57,910 bases of DNA from HdN1 sp052035295. GTDB lineage: Bacteria > Pseudomonadota > Gammaproteobacteria > Pseudomonadales > Ketobacteraceae. The DNA lies in contig JBPOHS010000021.1 in assembly GCA_052035295.1 (NCBI GenBank), forward strand, positions 1 through 57,910, in the 5' to 3' direction. Both the position numbers and the translations under genes were made by a program. Shown here one piece after another: positions 1 through 9,175 of the stretch (the first letter of the stretch is position 1; each line of letters opens with the position of its first letter). The notes under the pieces were generated by a model. The model had not been told where the DNA came from. It searched no databases and worked only from the letters and a program-made list of their open reading frames with translations.

Positions 1-30
1 TACGGTACACGGCGCCTGCTGCGCATGCCG

Positions 31-1074
31 TTACAGGAGCCGTTGCCCCGCATTTGTTAAACGCAGGCAATGGAACGCGCCCCACAGCGGAGCGCTGGCA
101 TTCATGCAGAGCCGCACGCTGAGCTGGCGCAGCCATGAATGGTGGGTACGTTTGTCGGCGAATTGTTCGCGAAATGCCGCCGAGTCGAACAGGCTGGCCA
201 TTCTGGGCGGAATCCCGCCACCGATGACAACCCCGCCTTCGGCACCGTATTGCAGGGCAATATCGGCGGCTTCATGGGCAATCAGGGCAACGAATCGACG
301 CAACACTTCGGCGCAGACGCTGTCCGGATGGCCCAGGCCTTCCCGCAATATCAGTGCATTGATGCCCAGGCGCGGAAAATCCGCATGCGCCTGCAAGTCC
401 AGCAAACTGCCTTCCCCCCCCACGTGTCGCAGCAAACGAGGCAGGCCCAAACCTGAAATCAGGGTTTCGGCACTGACTTGCACCAGATCGTCATTCTTGA
501 GTTCATCCACCAGTAACGCCGTATCGCCGAGACTGCGGGGCGCAAAGTTCTTGTGGCCGCCTTCGCCAGGCAGCACGCCGTACCGTTCCTGCGAACACAG
601 CAAAGCCGCCTCTCCCAGCCCCGTGCCGATGCTGATCACCGCGATGGTGCCGGAGGGTGGCGGTTGCGGACCTTGCAGCCGGTGGAAATCAGCGTCAGGC
701 AGAAAAGGTAATGACCAGGCAAAGGCTTCCAGATCATTGATCAACAGGCAGGGCATGCCGAACTGGTCTTCGAGCTGGCGGGCGTCGAGAAACCACGGCA
801 GATTGGTCATCTGGCAGGTGTGTTGATGCACTGGCCCGGCCACGCCCAGACACATGCCCTGGAGCGGGCTGTATGCGTTCACTGTCGCATCATGTAACGG
901 GGAGGCATACATTTCGGGAAACCGCTGCCGGTGTTCGCCAATAAAACGCGCGATCAGCGGTTGCAGCCCGGTGCTATCCGCGTTGTTGTAGGTAGCGGAA
1001 TGCAGTAGCTGCCCGCTCGTGTCGAACATCGCGAAGGCGCTTTTGGTACCACCGATATCACCTGCCAGAAACAT
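31..1074 (-). CDS. glk: glucokinase
   Basis: Phosphorylates glucose to glucose-6-phosphate with ATP in the cytoplasm, feeding glycolysis and the Entner-Doudoroff route. The N-terminus carries the phosphate-binding GDIGGTKSAFAM loop. The sugar/metal motif EGGHKNFAP lies mid-protein, and a second glycine-rich GGVVIGGGIPPRM segment lies near the C-terminus, as in the bacterial Glk family. The 347-residue length is normal. I chose the ATG at 1074 because the protein then begins MFLAGDIGG, as in the family; an ATG 36 bases upstream would add an unconserved tail. It is divergent from the PfkB kinase gene, with a shared 164-base promoter region. The family call is confident; sugar specificity is inferred. 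Confidence 0.9.
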   Translation of the reverse strand: MFLAGDIGGTKSAFAMFDTSGQLLHSATYNNADSTGLQPLIARFIGEHRQRFPEMYASPLHDATVNAYSPLQGMCLGVAGPVHQHTCQMTNLPWFLDARQLEDQFGMPCLLINDLEAFAWSLPFLPDADFHRLQGPQPPPSGTIAVISIGTGLGEAALLCSQERYGVLPGEGGHKNFAPRSLGDTALLVDELKNDDLVQVSAETLISGLGLPRLLRHVGGEGSLLDLQAHADFPRLGINALILREGLGHPDSVCAEVLRRFVALIAHEAADIALQYGAEGGVVIGGGIPPRMASLFDSAAFREQFADKRTHHSWLRQLSVRLCMNASAPLWGAFHCLRLTNAGQRLL

Positions 1075-1238
1075 GACAATCGTTACCTGTCTGCATTGTG
1101 TGGCCCCCATTTTCCGCAGTCTCGCATTGTTCTGGAGAGAAGGCTACCTGGATCAACACAAAATGAAATTTACCCTGCGTATGATAATGTCGGCAATGTT
1201 TCCACAATAAGACGACGGTTTGAGGACAGGAGCGAACA

Positions 1239-2222
1239 ATGAAATTTGATGTGGTGACCGTGGGAAGTGCGGCCGTGGATTACTTCGCCGACACGGATTC
1301 CGAGCTGATTCGCATCGAGACCCGTACCCGCAAGGAAGAGTTGATCGCGTTCCCGCTGGGAAGCAAGTTGCTCATCAACGCCTTGCTGATTCTGGTGGGG
1401 GGAGGGGGTACCAATACCGCGGTTACCTTTGCCCGGCTGGGCTTCAATACGGGGTATCTCGGAAAATTGGGCGACGATGGCAATGGTGACTACATTATCA
1501 AGAGCCTGGCCACTGAAGGCATCCGTTTCATCGGCGCTCGCGCCGGGCAAACCGGGCTTTCCTTTATTCTTGACAGTATTCATGACGATCGCAGCATCCT
1601 GGCCTTCAAGGGGGCCAATGATCAGCTGAAACCGGCAGACTTGCCTTCGTTTGACGCGGAATGGGTTTATCTTTCCAGTATGCTGGGCGAGAGCTTTGAC
1701 ACCGTGGCCGACATGATTGCCGGCGCCACTTACAAGGTTGCGTTCAATCCGAGCAATTACCAGGCGGTGAAAGGCTATCAGGGACTGAAAAAAGTCATCG
1801 ACCGCACCGCGCTGCTGGTCATGAATCGCGAAGAAGCCTGCAAGTTCCTTGGCTTCAACTATGAGGAAAGCCCGTCTATCGCTGCGCTCATGCTGGAAAT
1901 GGCCAAGCTTCCCCCCGAAATGTTCGTGATTACTGATGGCGCCGACGGAGTTTATGTCTATGACCGTGACAGCCTCTTTCATGGTTATCCTGCCGCCGAT
2001 CTGGTCATCACGGAAACCACGGGAGCCGGCGACGCGTTTGCCTCGACGTTTACCGCGATGCTGCTGAAAAAATTGTCGATGGAGGATGCCATTCACTACG
2101 CCATGACCAATGCCGAATCGGTATTGGCGCATAAAGGTGCGAAGGAAATCCTGATGTCCTGGGACGCGTTGCAGGAAGCGGCAGGCAACAAAACGCGCGT
2201 CATTGAAAATACGAAAATCTGA
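1239..2222 (+). CDS. PfkB-family sugar/nucleoside kinase
   Basis: A ribokinase-fold kinase of 327 residues. The N-terminus (VVTVGSAAVDYF) is the usual first beta strand. A GGGGTNTA glycine motif at about residues 54-61 binds substrate, and TTGAGDAFAST near residue 265 is PfkB signature 2 with the catalytic Asp. The family includes adenosine kinase, ribokinase and fructokinase. The length and the Asp-rich substrate region resemble proteins annotated as adenosine kinase, but the substrate cannot be read from sequence. A GGACAGGAG ribosome site precedes the ATG. It lies back to back with glucokinase, which hints at carbohydrate salvage, and converges on the DUF58 gene 32 bases away. Confidence 0.8.
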   Translation: MKFDVVTVGSAAVDYFADTDSELIRIETRTRKEELIAFPLGSKLLINALLILVGGGGTNTAVTFARLGFNTGYLGKLGDDGNGDYIIKSLATEGIRFIGARAGQTGLSFILDSIHDDRSILAFKGANDQLKPADLPSFDAEWVYLSSMLGESFDTVADMIAGATYKVAFNPSNYQAVKGYQGLKKVIDRTALLVMNREEACKFLGFNYEESPSIAALMLEMAKLPPEMFVITDGADGVYVYDRDSLFHGYPAADLVITETTGAGDAFASTFTAMLLKKLSMEDAIHYAMTNAESVLAHKGAKEILMSWDALQEAAGNKTRVIENTKI

Positions 2223-2254
2223 GGGCGCCTGGCTCGGGAATCCTTGTTGACACG

Positions 2255-3601
2255 TTACAGCCGATGACTGCGCTTGACGTCGATGTAATGTGTCACGAGG
2301 TTGTGCGGAAGATCTTCCGGAACGGAATTAATGGCAATCACGCCCGACTGCTGCAGTTTGCGGGTCATTTCCTGCTGTTGCTGTTGCAGTTGCGACGCGC
2401 CACAGTAACGCAGTGCATCCTGAAAGGTTTCAACATCGTCGCGTTGCAGTTGTGCCAGCACGGGCTCCTGCAGGTTCGCCACCATGACCAGATGCTTGGC
2501 CTGCAGGGCGCGTATCGCGGGCGTTAATTCCTTGATGTCGGCCTGATCAATGTTGGTCAGCCAGATCACCAACGCCCGCTTGGTGTGGCGCAACAATAAC
2601 TGACGCGTGGCATCGGCGTAGTCCGGCGCCTGCGACGTCGGGTAAATATCGTAGACATGGTTCAGCAACGTGTTGATCGCACCGCTGGATTTCAGCGGCT
2701 TCTGCCAGCGGTAACCGGCACCGAAACTCATGATCCCGACCGCATCGCCGTCGCGCAGTGCCATCTGGCTGAGAATCAGCATCGCATGCAGGGCGTGATC
2801 AAAGAAACTGAGTTCTCCATCCATGCTGCGCATGCGACGTGAACAGTCCAGCATGAAAATGATCTGTTGATCCTTTTCGTCCTGGTATTCGCGGGAAATC
2901 AGTTTGTGTTTGCGGCTCGATGCTTTCCAGTCGATCTGACGCAAGGTATCGCCCTGACGGAACTCGCGCAGTTGATGGAACTCCATGCCTTCACCGCGCC
3001 GGTACTGTTGGCGTATGCCGAGTTGCGTGCGATTCTGCTGGGCTGTGATCATCGAGAGTTTTGCCAGCCATTCAAAGTTCGGATACACCCGCAGGCCGGT
3101 TTTATTCCCCAGTGCCCAACGCCGGTGCCAGAGGGAGAGGGGGCCTGGCACCATGACATCGGTTTTGCCAAAGGTTTGCTCGCCACGCAGCTGCGGCGTG
3201 ATCTGATAGTGCAGAAAGGCGCGTTGCCCCGGCTGCAGGCGTAACCGGGTTGATCTTGCCTCGGTATCGCAGGTCAACGGATGATGGTCGTAAAGTTCGA
3301 TGGCGACAGGGGTGCGGTAACGATGTTCGATCTGTACCTGCACAGGATAATCGCGCCCAAGTGCAACGTTGTCACTGTGGGTGCGAGTGATGGTCAGCAA
3401 GGGGGTTCTTCTGGCGAGGAAGGCATCCAGTGCCGCGAACAACGCCAGGGTCAGGAATAATCCCCACCACACACTCTCGATGTGCGCGATATAGGGCAAC
3501 ATCGTGTGCTTGCCGGCTGCCAGCCATTTGGGCACGGCAACGGTCAGTGCGAGCACTGCCATGGCGGCGAGCAGCTTGAGCAGGCGCGGCGTTGGTCTCA
3601 T
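2255..3601 (-). CDS. DUF58 domain protein of the MoxR operon
   Basis: 448 residues when started at the ATG at 3601, which overlaps the MoxR stop codon in an ATGA. The open frame runs further upstream but only inside moxR. Two hydrophobic segments lie at the N-terminus (about residues 8-25 and 35-55). A DUF58 core follows, with FRQGDTLRQIDWKASSR and then a von Willebrand A-like strand containing LDCSRRM. The canonical vWA metal site is DxSxS, and here the second Ser position is Arg, so metal binding is uncertain. DUF58 proteins are almost always partnered with a MoxR ATPase. Role unproven: probably a membrane-anchored client or adaptor. It is the last gene of the operon and converges on the PfkB gene. 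Confidence 0.85.
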   Translation of the reverse strand: MRPTPRLLKLLAAMAVLALTVAVPKWLAAGKHTMLPYIAHIESVWWGLFLTLALFAALDAFLARRTPLLTITRTHSDNVALGRDYPVQVQIEHRYRTPVAIELYDHHPLTCDTEARSTRLRLQPGQRAFLHYQITPQLRGEQTFGKTDVMVPGPLSLWHRRWALGNKTGLRVYPNFEWLAKLSMITAQQNRTQLGIRQQYRRGEGMEFHQLREFRQGDTLRQIDWKASSRKHKLISREYQDEKDQQIIFMLDCSRRMRSMDGELSFFDHALHAMLILSQMALRDGDAVGIMSFGAGYRWQKPLKSSGAINTLLNHVYDIYPTSQAPDYADATRQLLLRHTKRALVIWLTNIDQADIKELTPAIRALQAKHLVMVANLQEPVLAQLQRDDVETFQDALRYCGASQLQQQQQEMTRKLQQSGVIAINSVPEDLPHNLVTHYIDVKRSHRL

Positions 3602-4575
3602 AGGCGGGGCGCGTCCACCTCGGCAATCATGCTTTCCAGTGCCTGATCGGTAGACACGCCTTCGAGCTCCATCTCGGCATTCAGACGGATACGATGACGC
3701 AACACCGGCAAGGCCACACGCTTGATATCGTCGGGCAATACGTAGTCCCGATGCCGGATCAATGCTTGCGCACGACCCGCACGCAGCAAGGCAATACTGG
3801 CGCGGGGGCCAGCACCGTAACTGAAGTTTTGCCATTGCCGTGTCTGGCGGGCAAGGCGAACGGCGTATTCGATCACCGACGGGTCGGCGGAAATATTCGA
3901 AGTCAGTTGTTGCAACTGTTGGATTTGCGCACCGTCCAGCACTGCCTCGATGGCATCGACATTCAGACTGTCTTCCATTTGCCCGGTCGTTACCTGCGAA
4001 ACCAGCCGCACTTCTTCGTCCTGCGACGGATAATCAATTTTGATTTTCAACATGAAACGGTCGAGCTCGGCTTCCGGCAGAGGGTAGGTGCCTTCCTGCT
4101 CGATCGGGTTTTGTGTGGCCAATACCATGAAGGGCGTTAACGCCTGAAAACCTTTGCCTTCGATGGTGATCTGTTTTTCCTGCATGACTTCAAGCAATGC
4201 GGCTTGCGTCTTGGCGGGCGCCCGGTTGATTTCGTCGGCCAGCAGCAGGTTGGTGAAGACCGGGCCGCGACGTATCTTGAATTGTTCTGTCTTCATGTCA
4301 TAGAGCGCGTGGCCGGTGACGTCACTGGGCATCAAGTCAGGGGTGAACTGGATACGCGCAAACTGGCCGTTAAAACAACGTGCCAAGGCTTTTACCAGCA
4401 GGGTTTTTCCGAGGCCTGGCACCCCTTCGATCAGCACGTGGCCGGCAGCAAGCAGCGCTACCATCACCTGTTCGATGACCGGATCCTGTCCCACCATGAC
4501 GCGCCCGATTTGTTGGCGCATGGTGTCTACGGCCTGGGCCGCTTGCTCGATATCGGAAAGCATGGTGCCTGTCAT
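3598..4575 (-). CDS. MoxR-family AAA+ ATPase
   Basis: A 325-residue AAA+ ATPase. Walker A is GVPGLGKT (about residues 54-61) and Walker B is LLLADEIN. ATQNPIEQEGTYPLPEAELD is the MoxR sensor-1 region. The C-terminal part has sensor-2 and lid helices with GPRASIALLRAGRA. MoxR ATPases act as chaperone-like motors that help mature or insert metal cofactors or assemble vWA-domain partners. The gene overlaps the DUF4350 gene upstream and the DUF58 gene downstream by 4 bases each (ATGA), which suggests translational coupling and balanced synthesis. Family assignment is certain; the client here is unknown, most plausibly the DUF58 protein and membrane partners of the same operon. Confidence 0.93.
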   Translation of the reverse strand: MTGTMLSDIEQAAQAVDTMRQQIGRVMVGQDPVIEQVMVALLAAGHVLIEGVPGLGKTLLVKALARCFNGQFARIQFTPDLMPSDVTGHALYDMKTEQFKIRRGPVFTNLLLADEINRAPAKTQAALLEVMQEKQITIEGKGFQALTPFMVLATQNPIEQEGTYPLPEAELDRFMLKIKIDYPSQDEEVRLVSQVTTGQMEDSLNVDAIEAVLDGAQIQQLQQLTSNISADPSVIEYAVRLARQTRQWQNFSYGAGPRASIALLRAGRAQALIRHRDYVLPDDIKRVALPVLRHRIRLNAEMELEGVSTDQALESMIAEVDAPRL

Positions 4576-6020
4576 AGTGTGGTCCTGAGCTGTTGCAATA
4601 GGCGGATAAGCTCGATGAATTCTGCTTCATCCGCGACGGTGGGTGTCGTGAGCGCCCACAACAGACGCTCGTCGGAAAGGCCTAATTGTTCCATGGCCCG
4701 CTGCAGACGCGGGGTAGGGGTGATCTGGTGCCCGACAACCGGGCATTTGTTCAGTACGGGTTGGCGTGCTTCCTCGATCAACATCGATTGTTCTTCGGCG
4801 CGCCAGATAAACGACGTACTCGCATCAATATGTTCCTGAAGCTGGCGGCGATGAACGTTTTCGGCGCTCAGAATGGGGCCGAAGCGCCCGCCTCGAAACA
4901 CGAGCCAACCTGCCAACAGGGCAATAACGCTGAGGCAGAGGTAGGGGGCTGATGTCCACAACAGCGTTATCAATGTGTCCGAATCCTTGTCGTACACCAG
5001 CCACACGTGCGGGCTGGTATCTGCCAGAGACCACAAGAAAAAGGCATGGTCGTAGTCGCCAATGTTGCCGTCATCAAAAATGAAGTGATCGGTCAACACC
5101 GTGATTTTGCCGGCGCCAAGGGTGTATTGAAGCATGTGCGCCGGTGGTTCGGTAAACGGCGCATGTGCATGGCCGGAAATATCTTCGACGTGATATTCCG
5201 ACTCAAACGCAATCCTCAGGGGGTGTGAACCCTGTGACAAGGGCAGCAAACTGACGGTTTCTGCATAGGTCATGCCGCAGGTGCTGGTTTCCTCGCCCTC
5301 GACCGGTATATTCAGATTGTGGAGCGGGTTTGCATCATCATCGTCGTCACCCGTTGCTTCCGCGTCTGACTCTTCATCGTCGCTATCGCCGACCGTGGGC
5401 ATGCCTTCTTCGTTGGTATCACCAGACTCAGCGCTTTCATCTGCGTCCCCTGCGTCATTCATTTCCTCTGTGTCGTCCGCTGCATTGTCGTCAGAGGATT
5501 CCGTGTCAGAAGGCTCAGCGTCTGATGGTTCGGTTCCTGATGGTTCTGCGTCTGTCGTTTCTGCGTCTGTCGTTTCTGTGTCGGTTGTCTCTGCTTCCCG
5601 TGGCCAGAGATATTGTCTGACGCCCAGGTCGTCCAGATAGGGGTCACCACTGGCTTTGCTGTCTTCGTCCCACAGGTAATGCACCGTGAGCACCAGATGC
5701 CCGCCACGTTTCACCCAGTCATGAATGTCCGTGCTGAGGGTCTGGTATTCGAGCTCATGGTCATAGAAAAGAAAGAGGGTGTCGGTGTTTTCCAGTCGTC
5801 CGGTCACTTCCGCGAGCAAGCCGGTACTTTTGACTTTGTAGCCCTTGTTTTCGAGGAATTTCTGCGCGGCAAAATACGGATTGTTGCGTGCTTCCGGAAC
5901 AGGCCCCAGATCGACCCAGATATTTTTGTACGCGTAGTTTGTCGCCAGATGCCAGATGACGTAGCTGATAACAGCAACGACGAGTGCACCCAGCAAAAAA
6001 TGACGGACAGGCTTTTTCAT
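4572..6020 (-). CDS. DUF4350 membrane protein with acidic repeat insert
   Basis: 482 residues. It starts with a transmembrane helix (about 8-26) followed by a DUF4350-like extracytoplasmic domain (NPYFAAQKFLENKGY, then TLFLFYDHELEYQ and GGHLVLTVHYLW). From about residue 140 to 235 it is interrupted by a strongly acidic, Ser/Thr-rich insert made of short Thr-Asp-Ala-Glu type repeats. The domain then resumes and is followed by a second membrane helix (about 355-373) and a cytoplasmic tail. DUF4350 proteins commonly sit between DUF4129 and MoxR genes. The insert is unusual and may be length-variable. It is coupled by ATGA overlaps to the genes on both sides. Function unknown; a scaffold for the MoxR complex is inference. 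Confidence 0.75.
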   Translation of the reverse strand: MKKPVRHFLLGALVVAVISYVIWHLATNYAYKNIWVDLGPVPEARNNPYFAAQKFLENKGYKVKSTGLLAEVTGRLENTDTLFLFYDHELEYQTLSTDIHDWVKRGGHLVLTVHYLWDEDSKASGDPYLDDLGVRQYLWPREAETTDTETTDAETTDAEPSGTEPSDAEPSDTESSDDNAADDTEEMNDAGDADESAESGDTNEEGMPTVGDSDDEESDAEATGDDDDDANPLHNLNIPVEGEETSTCGMTYAETVSLLPLSQGSHPLRIAFESEYHVEDISGHAHAPFTEPPAHMLQYTLGAGKITVLTDHFIFDDGNIGDYDHAFFLWSLADTSPHVWLVYDKDSDTLITLLWTSAPYLCLSVIALLAGWLVFRGGRFGPILSAENVHRRQLQEHIDASTSFIWRAEEQSMLIEEARQPVLNKCPVVGHQITPTPRLQRAMEQLGLSDERLLWALTTPTVADEAEFIELIRLLQQLRTTL

Positions 6021-7549
6021 GCCACCCCCCCATGGGCATTGGCGTGAAAAAACACCCAGTCTTTGAGCAGGTCATCAAATTCCTGCTGGCTGATTTCCCG
6101 ATGCCCGTAGGCAATACGCATCCAGGCTTGGGTCAGACGGTTGAAATAGGTTCCTACCACCGGTGGGCAACGGTCCTGACACAGTTCGACACTTTCAATT
6201 TCGGTGTAACTGCTGCCCAACGGCAAATGAAAGCGCTGCGAGAGATGGGCGAGTGCGCCCCGGTACAACAGACTGAGCGCCTCACGGGCATTGCCTTCCT
6301 GCCAGTAACGCTGCGCTTCAGCGGTCAACTGTTCGGGCAAGGCCTGAATATTGCCATCAGGACCATACACGAGCGTGAAGGCCGGCTGCGAACCGGTTTG
6401 CCGGGCGAGTCGGCGCGAGCGTTGGCGGAAGCGCGGCCACAAACGGGCCAGCACCAACACCACGATAGCAACGCAGGCCCACAGCAACACCTCCGTGGCG
6501 CGGGCGATCCAATCCCCCAGCTTTGCAAACCAGGCGAGCAGTTTTTTCAGGGACTTCGGCGTGGCTTGCTGCTTTTCCTTGTTGATCGGGCGTAATACTT
6601 CCCGCTTCTCGAGGCGACGAAAATCCGGACCTTCGAGGATCTCGACAATGGCGTTACGGTTGTCTTCCAGCACGCGCGGCGTGACCGGAGGCACTCGTTG
6701 CAGCGTCGAGGTGGGCTCACCATCGAGCGCCATGGGGGCCGCCACGGCAGGTTTTCCAGGCAGCGACATGCCGGCGAGAAGCAGGGCTGCGAGGATGCCG
6801 GCCAGGGGTTTACGCTTGTCCAGCCGGTGGGCGAGCTGCTTGAACGTGAGTTCGATATCCCAGCCTTCCAGCCAGGTGCGACGGTTGATGTAGAGTGAAA
6901 ACCCCGCGGCGACATAGAACGGCAACACCAGGAACATCGCTAAAATGGCGGCAGCGGCAACGGAATTGGTGAGTACCTGGTCGGACAGCATCTGGTTCCA
7001 GTCAATGCGATCGGTCATTTCCTTTGGCAGCAGGGCAAACGCAACCAGTAGCATGTCGAGCGTGAATATCGTCTCGATCAACGCGCCAAGACTGGTCAAC
7101 CATAACGCCGAGCCTGAGTTGATCCGGGACAGGACACGGATACGTTGCAGACGGGTTTTGCCAGTGAGCTGTTCGAGTTCAGCGACCGGCATGACAAAAC
7201 TGCGCAAGGGGTGAAACCGCCGCCAGGTCAGCTTGGCAATGATCTCATGAAAAAGGATCGACCACTTGTGCCGCAGGATATGCTGCGCGTGCAGGTTTTC
7301 ATCAAACAGGGCGCGCCCGAGAAACTGCAGGTGGAAGGTTTCAATGACGGGCTTGAACCACCACAGCAGCAACATGACAAAGTTGAGGTCTTGCGTGATG
7401 AGGTAGAACAGCGCGCCCAGTGCGCCAAACAACAGCACCTGTATCAGGAAGAGTTCCTTCCACCAGTGCCGCACCATCAGGAAGCCGAGATCCATGGCTT
7501 CATAGGGCATGCGCGGTCGGATACGGGCGCTCACCTTAGTCAGATCCAT
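6017..7549 (-). CDS. DUF4129 membrane protein
   Basis: 510 residues, polytopic. Hydrophobic segments lie near residues 32-60, 150-175, 190-215 and 250-270. A periplasm-like stretch follows, then a further helix near 345-365. The C-terminal DUF4129 domain contains EGNAREALSLLYRGALAHL and ends with a Tyr-Gly-His segment. DUF4129 domains are typical of MoxR operons and are otherwise found fused to transglutaminase domains, so an envelope role is likely. The start ATG at 7549 overlaps the end of the SpoIIM-like gene by 14 bases, and the stop overlaps the DUF4350 start. No catalytic motif is recognised. Function unproven. Confidence 0.75.
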   Translation of the reverse strand: MDLTKVSARIRPRMPYEAMDLGFLMVRHWWKELFLIQVLLFGALGALFYLITQDLNFVMLLLWWFKPVIETFHLQFLGRALFDENLHAQHILRHKWSILFHEIIAKLTWRRFHPLRSFVMPVAELEQLTGKTRLQRIRVLSRINSGSALWLTSLGALIETIFTLDMLLVAFALLPKEMTDRIDWNQMLSDQVLTNSVAAAAILAMFLVLPFYVAAGFSLYINRRTWLEGWDIELTFKQLAHRLDKRKPLAGILAALLLAGMSLPGKPAVAAPMALDGEPTSTLQRVPPVTPRVLEDNRNAIVEILEGPDFRRLEKREVLRPINKEKQQATPKSLKKLLAWFAKLGDWIARATEVLLWACVAIVVLVLARLWPRFRQRSRRLARQTGSQPAFTLVYGPDGNIQALPEQLTAEAQRYWQEGNAREALSLLYRGALAHLSQRFHLPLGSSYTEIESVELCQDRCPPVVGTYFNRLTQAWMRIAYGHREISQQEFDDLLKDWVFFHANAHGGVA

Positions 7550-8498
7550 GAGCCCTCCCGGCCAGTGCCAGATAGCTGATAACCATCGCCCATAACGCCG
7601 ACCCTACCAGGTATTTCAACCAGGCCGGCACGACCGAACTCGATGACCAGAAGGCTTCAATGAACGCGGCAATAAGCAAAAACAGGATGATGCCGTATAC
7701 GATGGGCATGGCGCGTGCGGCTGCCGTGCGCAAGGCTGCCAGACGAGTCTGGTTGCCTGGCAGCAACAAGGCCGCGCCCAGTTTGAAACCGGCCGCGCCT
7801 GCCATGGCGATACCCGTCAATTCAAATGCGCCATGCGAAATCACGAACGAATAAAAACTGTTGATATGGCCGATTTCGGTCAGGTGGCCCGCGACACCCC
7901 CGATGACTACCCCGTTGTAGAGCAAAAAGAACAGGGTGCCCACGCCAAACGCAATGCCGCCGGCAAAGGTCTGGAAAGCGATGCCGATATTGTTGCGAAT
8001 GTAATACCCGAACATCAGGAAATCATCCGCCGAGCTTCGCGCATCCTGCATGGCAGCGTTCGCCGACGGTTGATACATCTCGGTAAATTGGCGGATCTGC
8101 TCGCTGTTGAAAACGGAGTAGATCAGCTGCGGAAAGAAATATACCGTGGTGCCAAACAACAACGCGGGTCCGAAAAACAGCGCGATGGCCAGCCACAGAT
8201 AACGGGCTTCCTCTCGCACAGCCTGCGGCAACCCGCCGGTGATGAATACCAGCAAATCATGCAGAAAGCGTGTCTTGCGTTGATACAGCCGCTGGTGACC
8301 TTCCATGACCAGGCGATTGAGGCGATCCACCAGATGCGGACTGTACTGGCGCTGTTGCGCAACGGCCAGATCGTGACAGACCTGGCGGTAAAGCTGCACG
8401 AATTCATGCGCGGAAAGCGCGTCATCGCTGTTGGCAAAAGCGTGTTCCAGCTTTTGCCAGGCGGCGTGGTTGGCTTCTTCGAACAGTTGCTGCTTCAT
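7536..8498 (-). CDS. SpoIIM-like (stage II sporulation protein M family) membrane protein
   Basis: 320 residues from the ATG at 8498, which overlaps the RDD stop codon in an ATGA. The soluble N-terminus is about 100 residues. Five or so membrane helices follow, including FGVGTLFFLLYNGVVIGGVAGHL and the conserved SFVISHGAFELTGIAMAGAAG region typical of the family. In Bacillus, SpoIIM is part of the engulfment machinery. In non-sporulating gammaproteobacteria the homologue sits in MoxR/RDD operons and its role is unknown. Membrane topology and family are clear from sequence; a function in envelope maintenance is inference from neighbours. Confidence 0.8.
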   Translation of the reverse strand: MKQQLFEEANHAAWQKLEHAFANSDDALSAHEFVQLYRQVCHDLAVAQQRQYSPHLVDRLNRLVMEGHQRLYQRKTRFLHDLLVFITGGLPQAVREEARYLWLAIALFFGPALLFGTTVYFFPQLIYSVFNSEQIRQFTEMYQPSANAAMQDARSSADDFLMFGYYIRNNIGIAFQTFAGGIAFGVGTLFFLLYNGVVIGGVAGHLTEIGHINSFYSFVISHGAFELTGIAMAGAAGFKLGAALLLPGNQTRLAALRTAAARAMPIVYGIILFLLIAAFIEAFWSSSSVVPAWLKYLVGSALWAMVISYLALAGRAHGSD

Positions 8499-9175
8499 CG
8501 CGACCCTACCAGCCACACGGCAATGCGGCGCAAGGTTCTGACATTGTCTTCATCACCGGGCGGAAGAATGGCCGCTAGATGATTGGCCAGTTCCTGCTGA
8601 CGGCTATCCGACAATTGGTTGGCACGCTCGGCAAAACTCAGAATCGCGCGCTGTTCGTCGACGCTCAGCGGAGCGGGGGGCGGCAGCGGTGGCAGGCTGG
8701 AAAGCGCGGTTTCCCGGGCCGGGGGCAATGAATACACGACCACCGTGCCCGCCGCCAGATCGCCCAGCCGTTTGAATTGGCCGCTGATACAGCACGTTAC
8801 CAGACCAACCCCGTAGAAGGCCGGCAGGAAATCCACGAAGCGCAGTAGATTTCGCAAAATGCTCGTCGACCAGGTCACGGGCGTGCCGTCATCGTGCAAG
8901 ACCTGCAGGCCCATGGTTTGTTTGCCCGGCGTGCGGCCACGGTTGAGTACCTCGAAAACCACCGGATAGAACCATTCGATCAGGAATGCCAGAATCGAAA
9001 AAATCCCCATGCCCACTTCCTGGAACAGGGTGAACACATACAGTATGCCGAGAGTGGCGGAACCGCGAATCGCAAAATCAATCAGAAACGCCAGTGCGCG
9101 CGCAGAAGGCCCCGCGACGCGAATGTCGATATCGATGTTCTCTGGTGTTTCTATTTGATAGTACGTATCAAGCAT
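8495..9175 (-). CDS. RDD-family membrane protein
   Basis: 226 residues from the ATG at 9175 (MLDTYYQIET). The longer open frame adds residues that overlap the DUF2069 gene and are not family-like. The RDD domain begins with a membrane helix containing the ARALAFLIDFAIRG signature. A second and third helix follow, with the conserved NRGRTPGKQTMGLQVLHDDG loop. RDD proteins are small integral membrane proteins; some have been linked to Na+/H+ exchange, but most are uncharacterised. The C-terminal third is soluble. The start overlaps the DUF2069 stop by 8 bases. It belongs to the MoxR operon. Confidence 0.82.
   Translation of the reverse strand: MLDTYYQIETPENIDIDIRVAGPSARALAFLIDFAIRGSATLGILYVFTLFQEVGMGIFSILAFLIEWFYPVVFEVLNRGRTPGKQTMGLQVLHDDGTPVTWSTSILRNLLRFVDFLPAFYGVGLVTCCISGQFKRLGDLAAGTVVVYSLPPARETALSSLPPLPPPAPLSVDEQRAILSFAERANQLSDSRQQELANHLAAILPPGDEDNVRTLRRIAVWLVGSR

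Noticed and set aside
1170..2132. 320-residue open frame on the minus strand
   Set aside because: It is antisense to the PfkB kinase gene, whose motifs are clear; the product has no recognisable domain.
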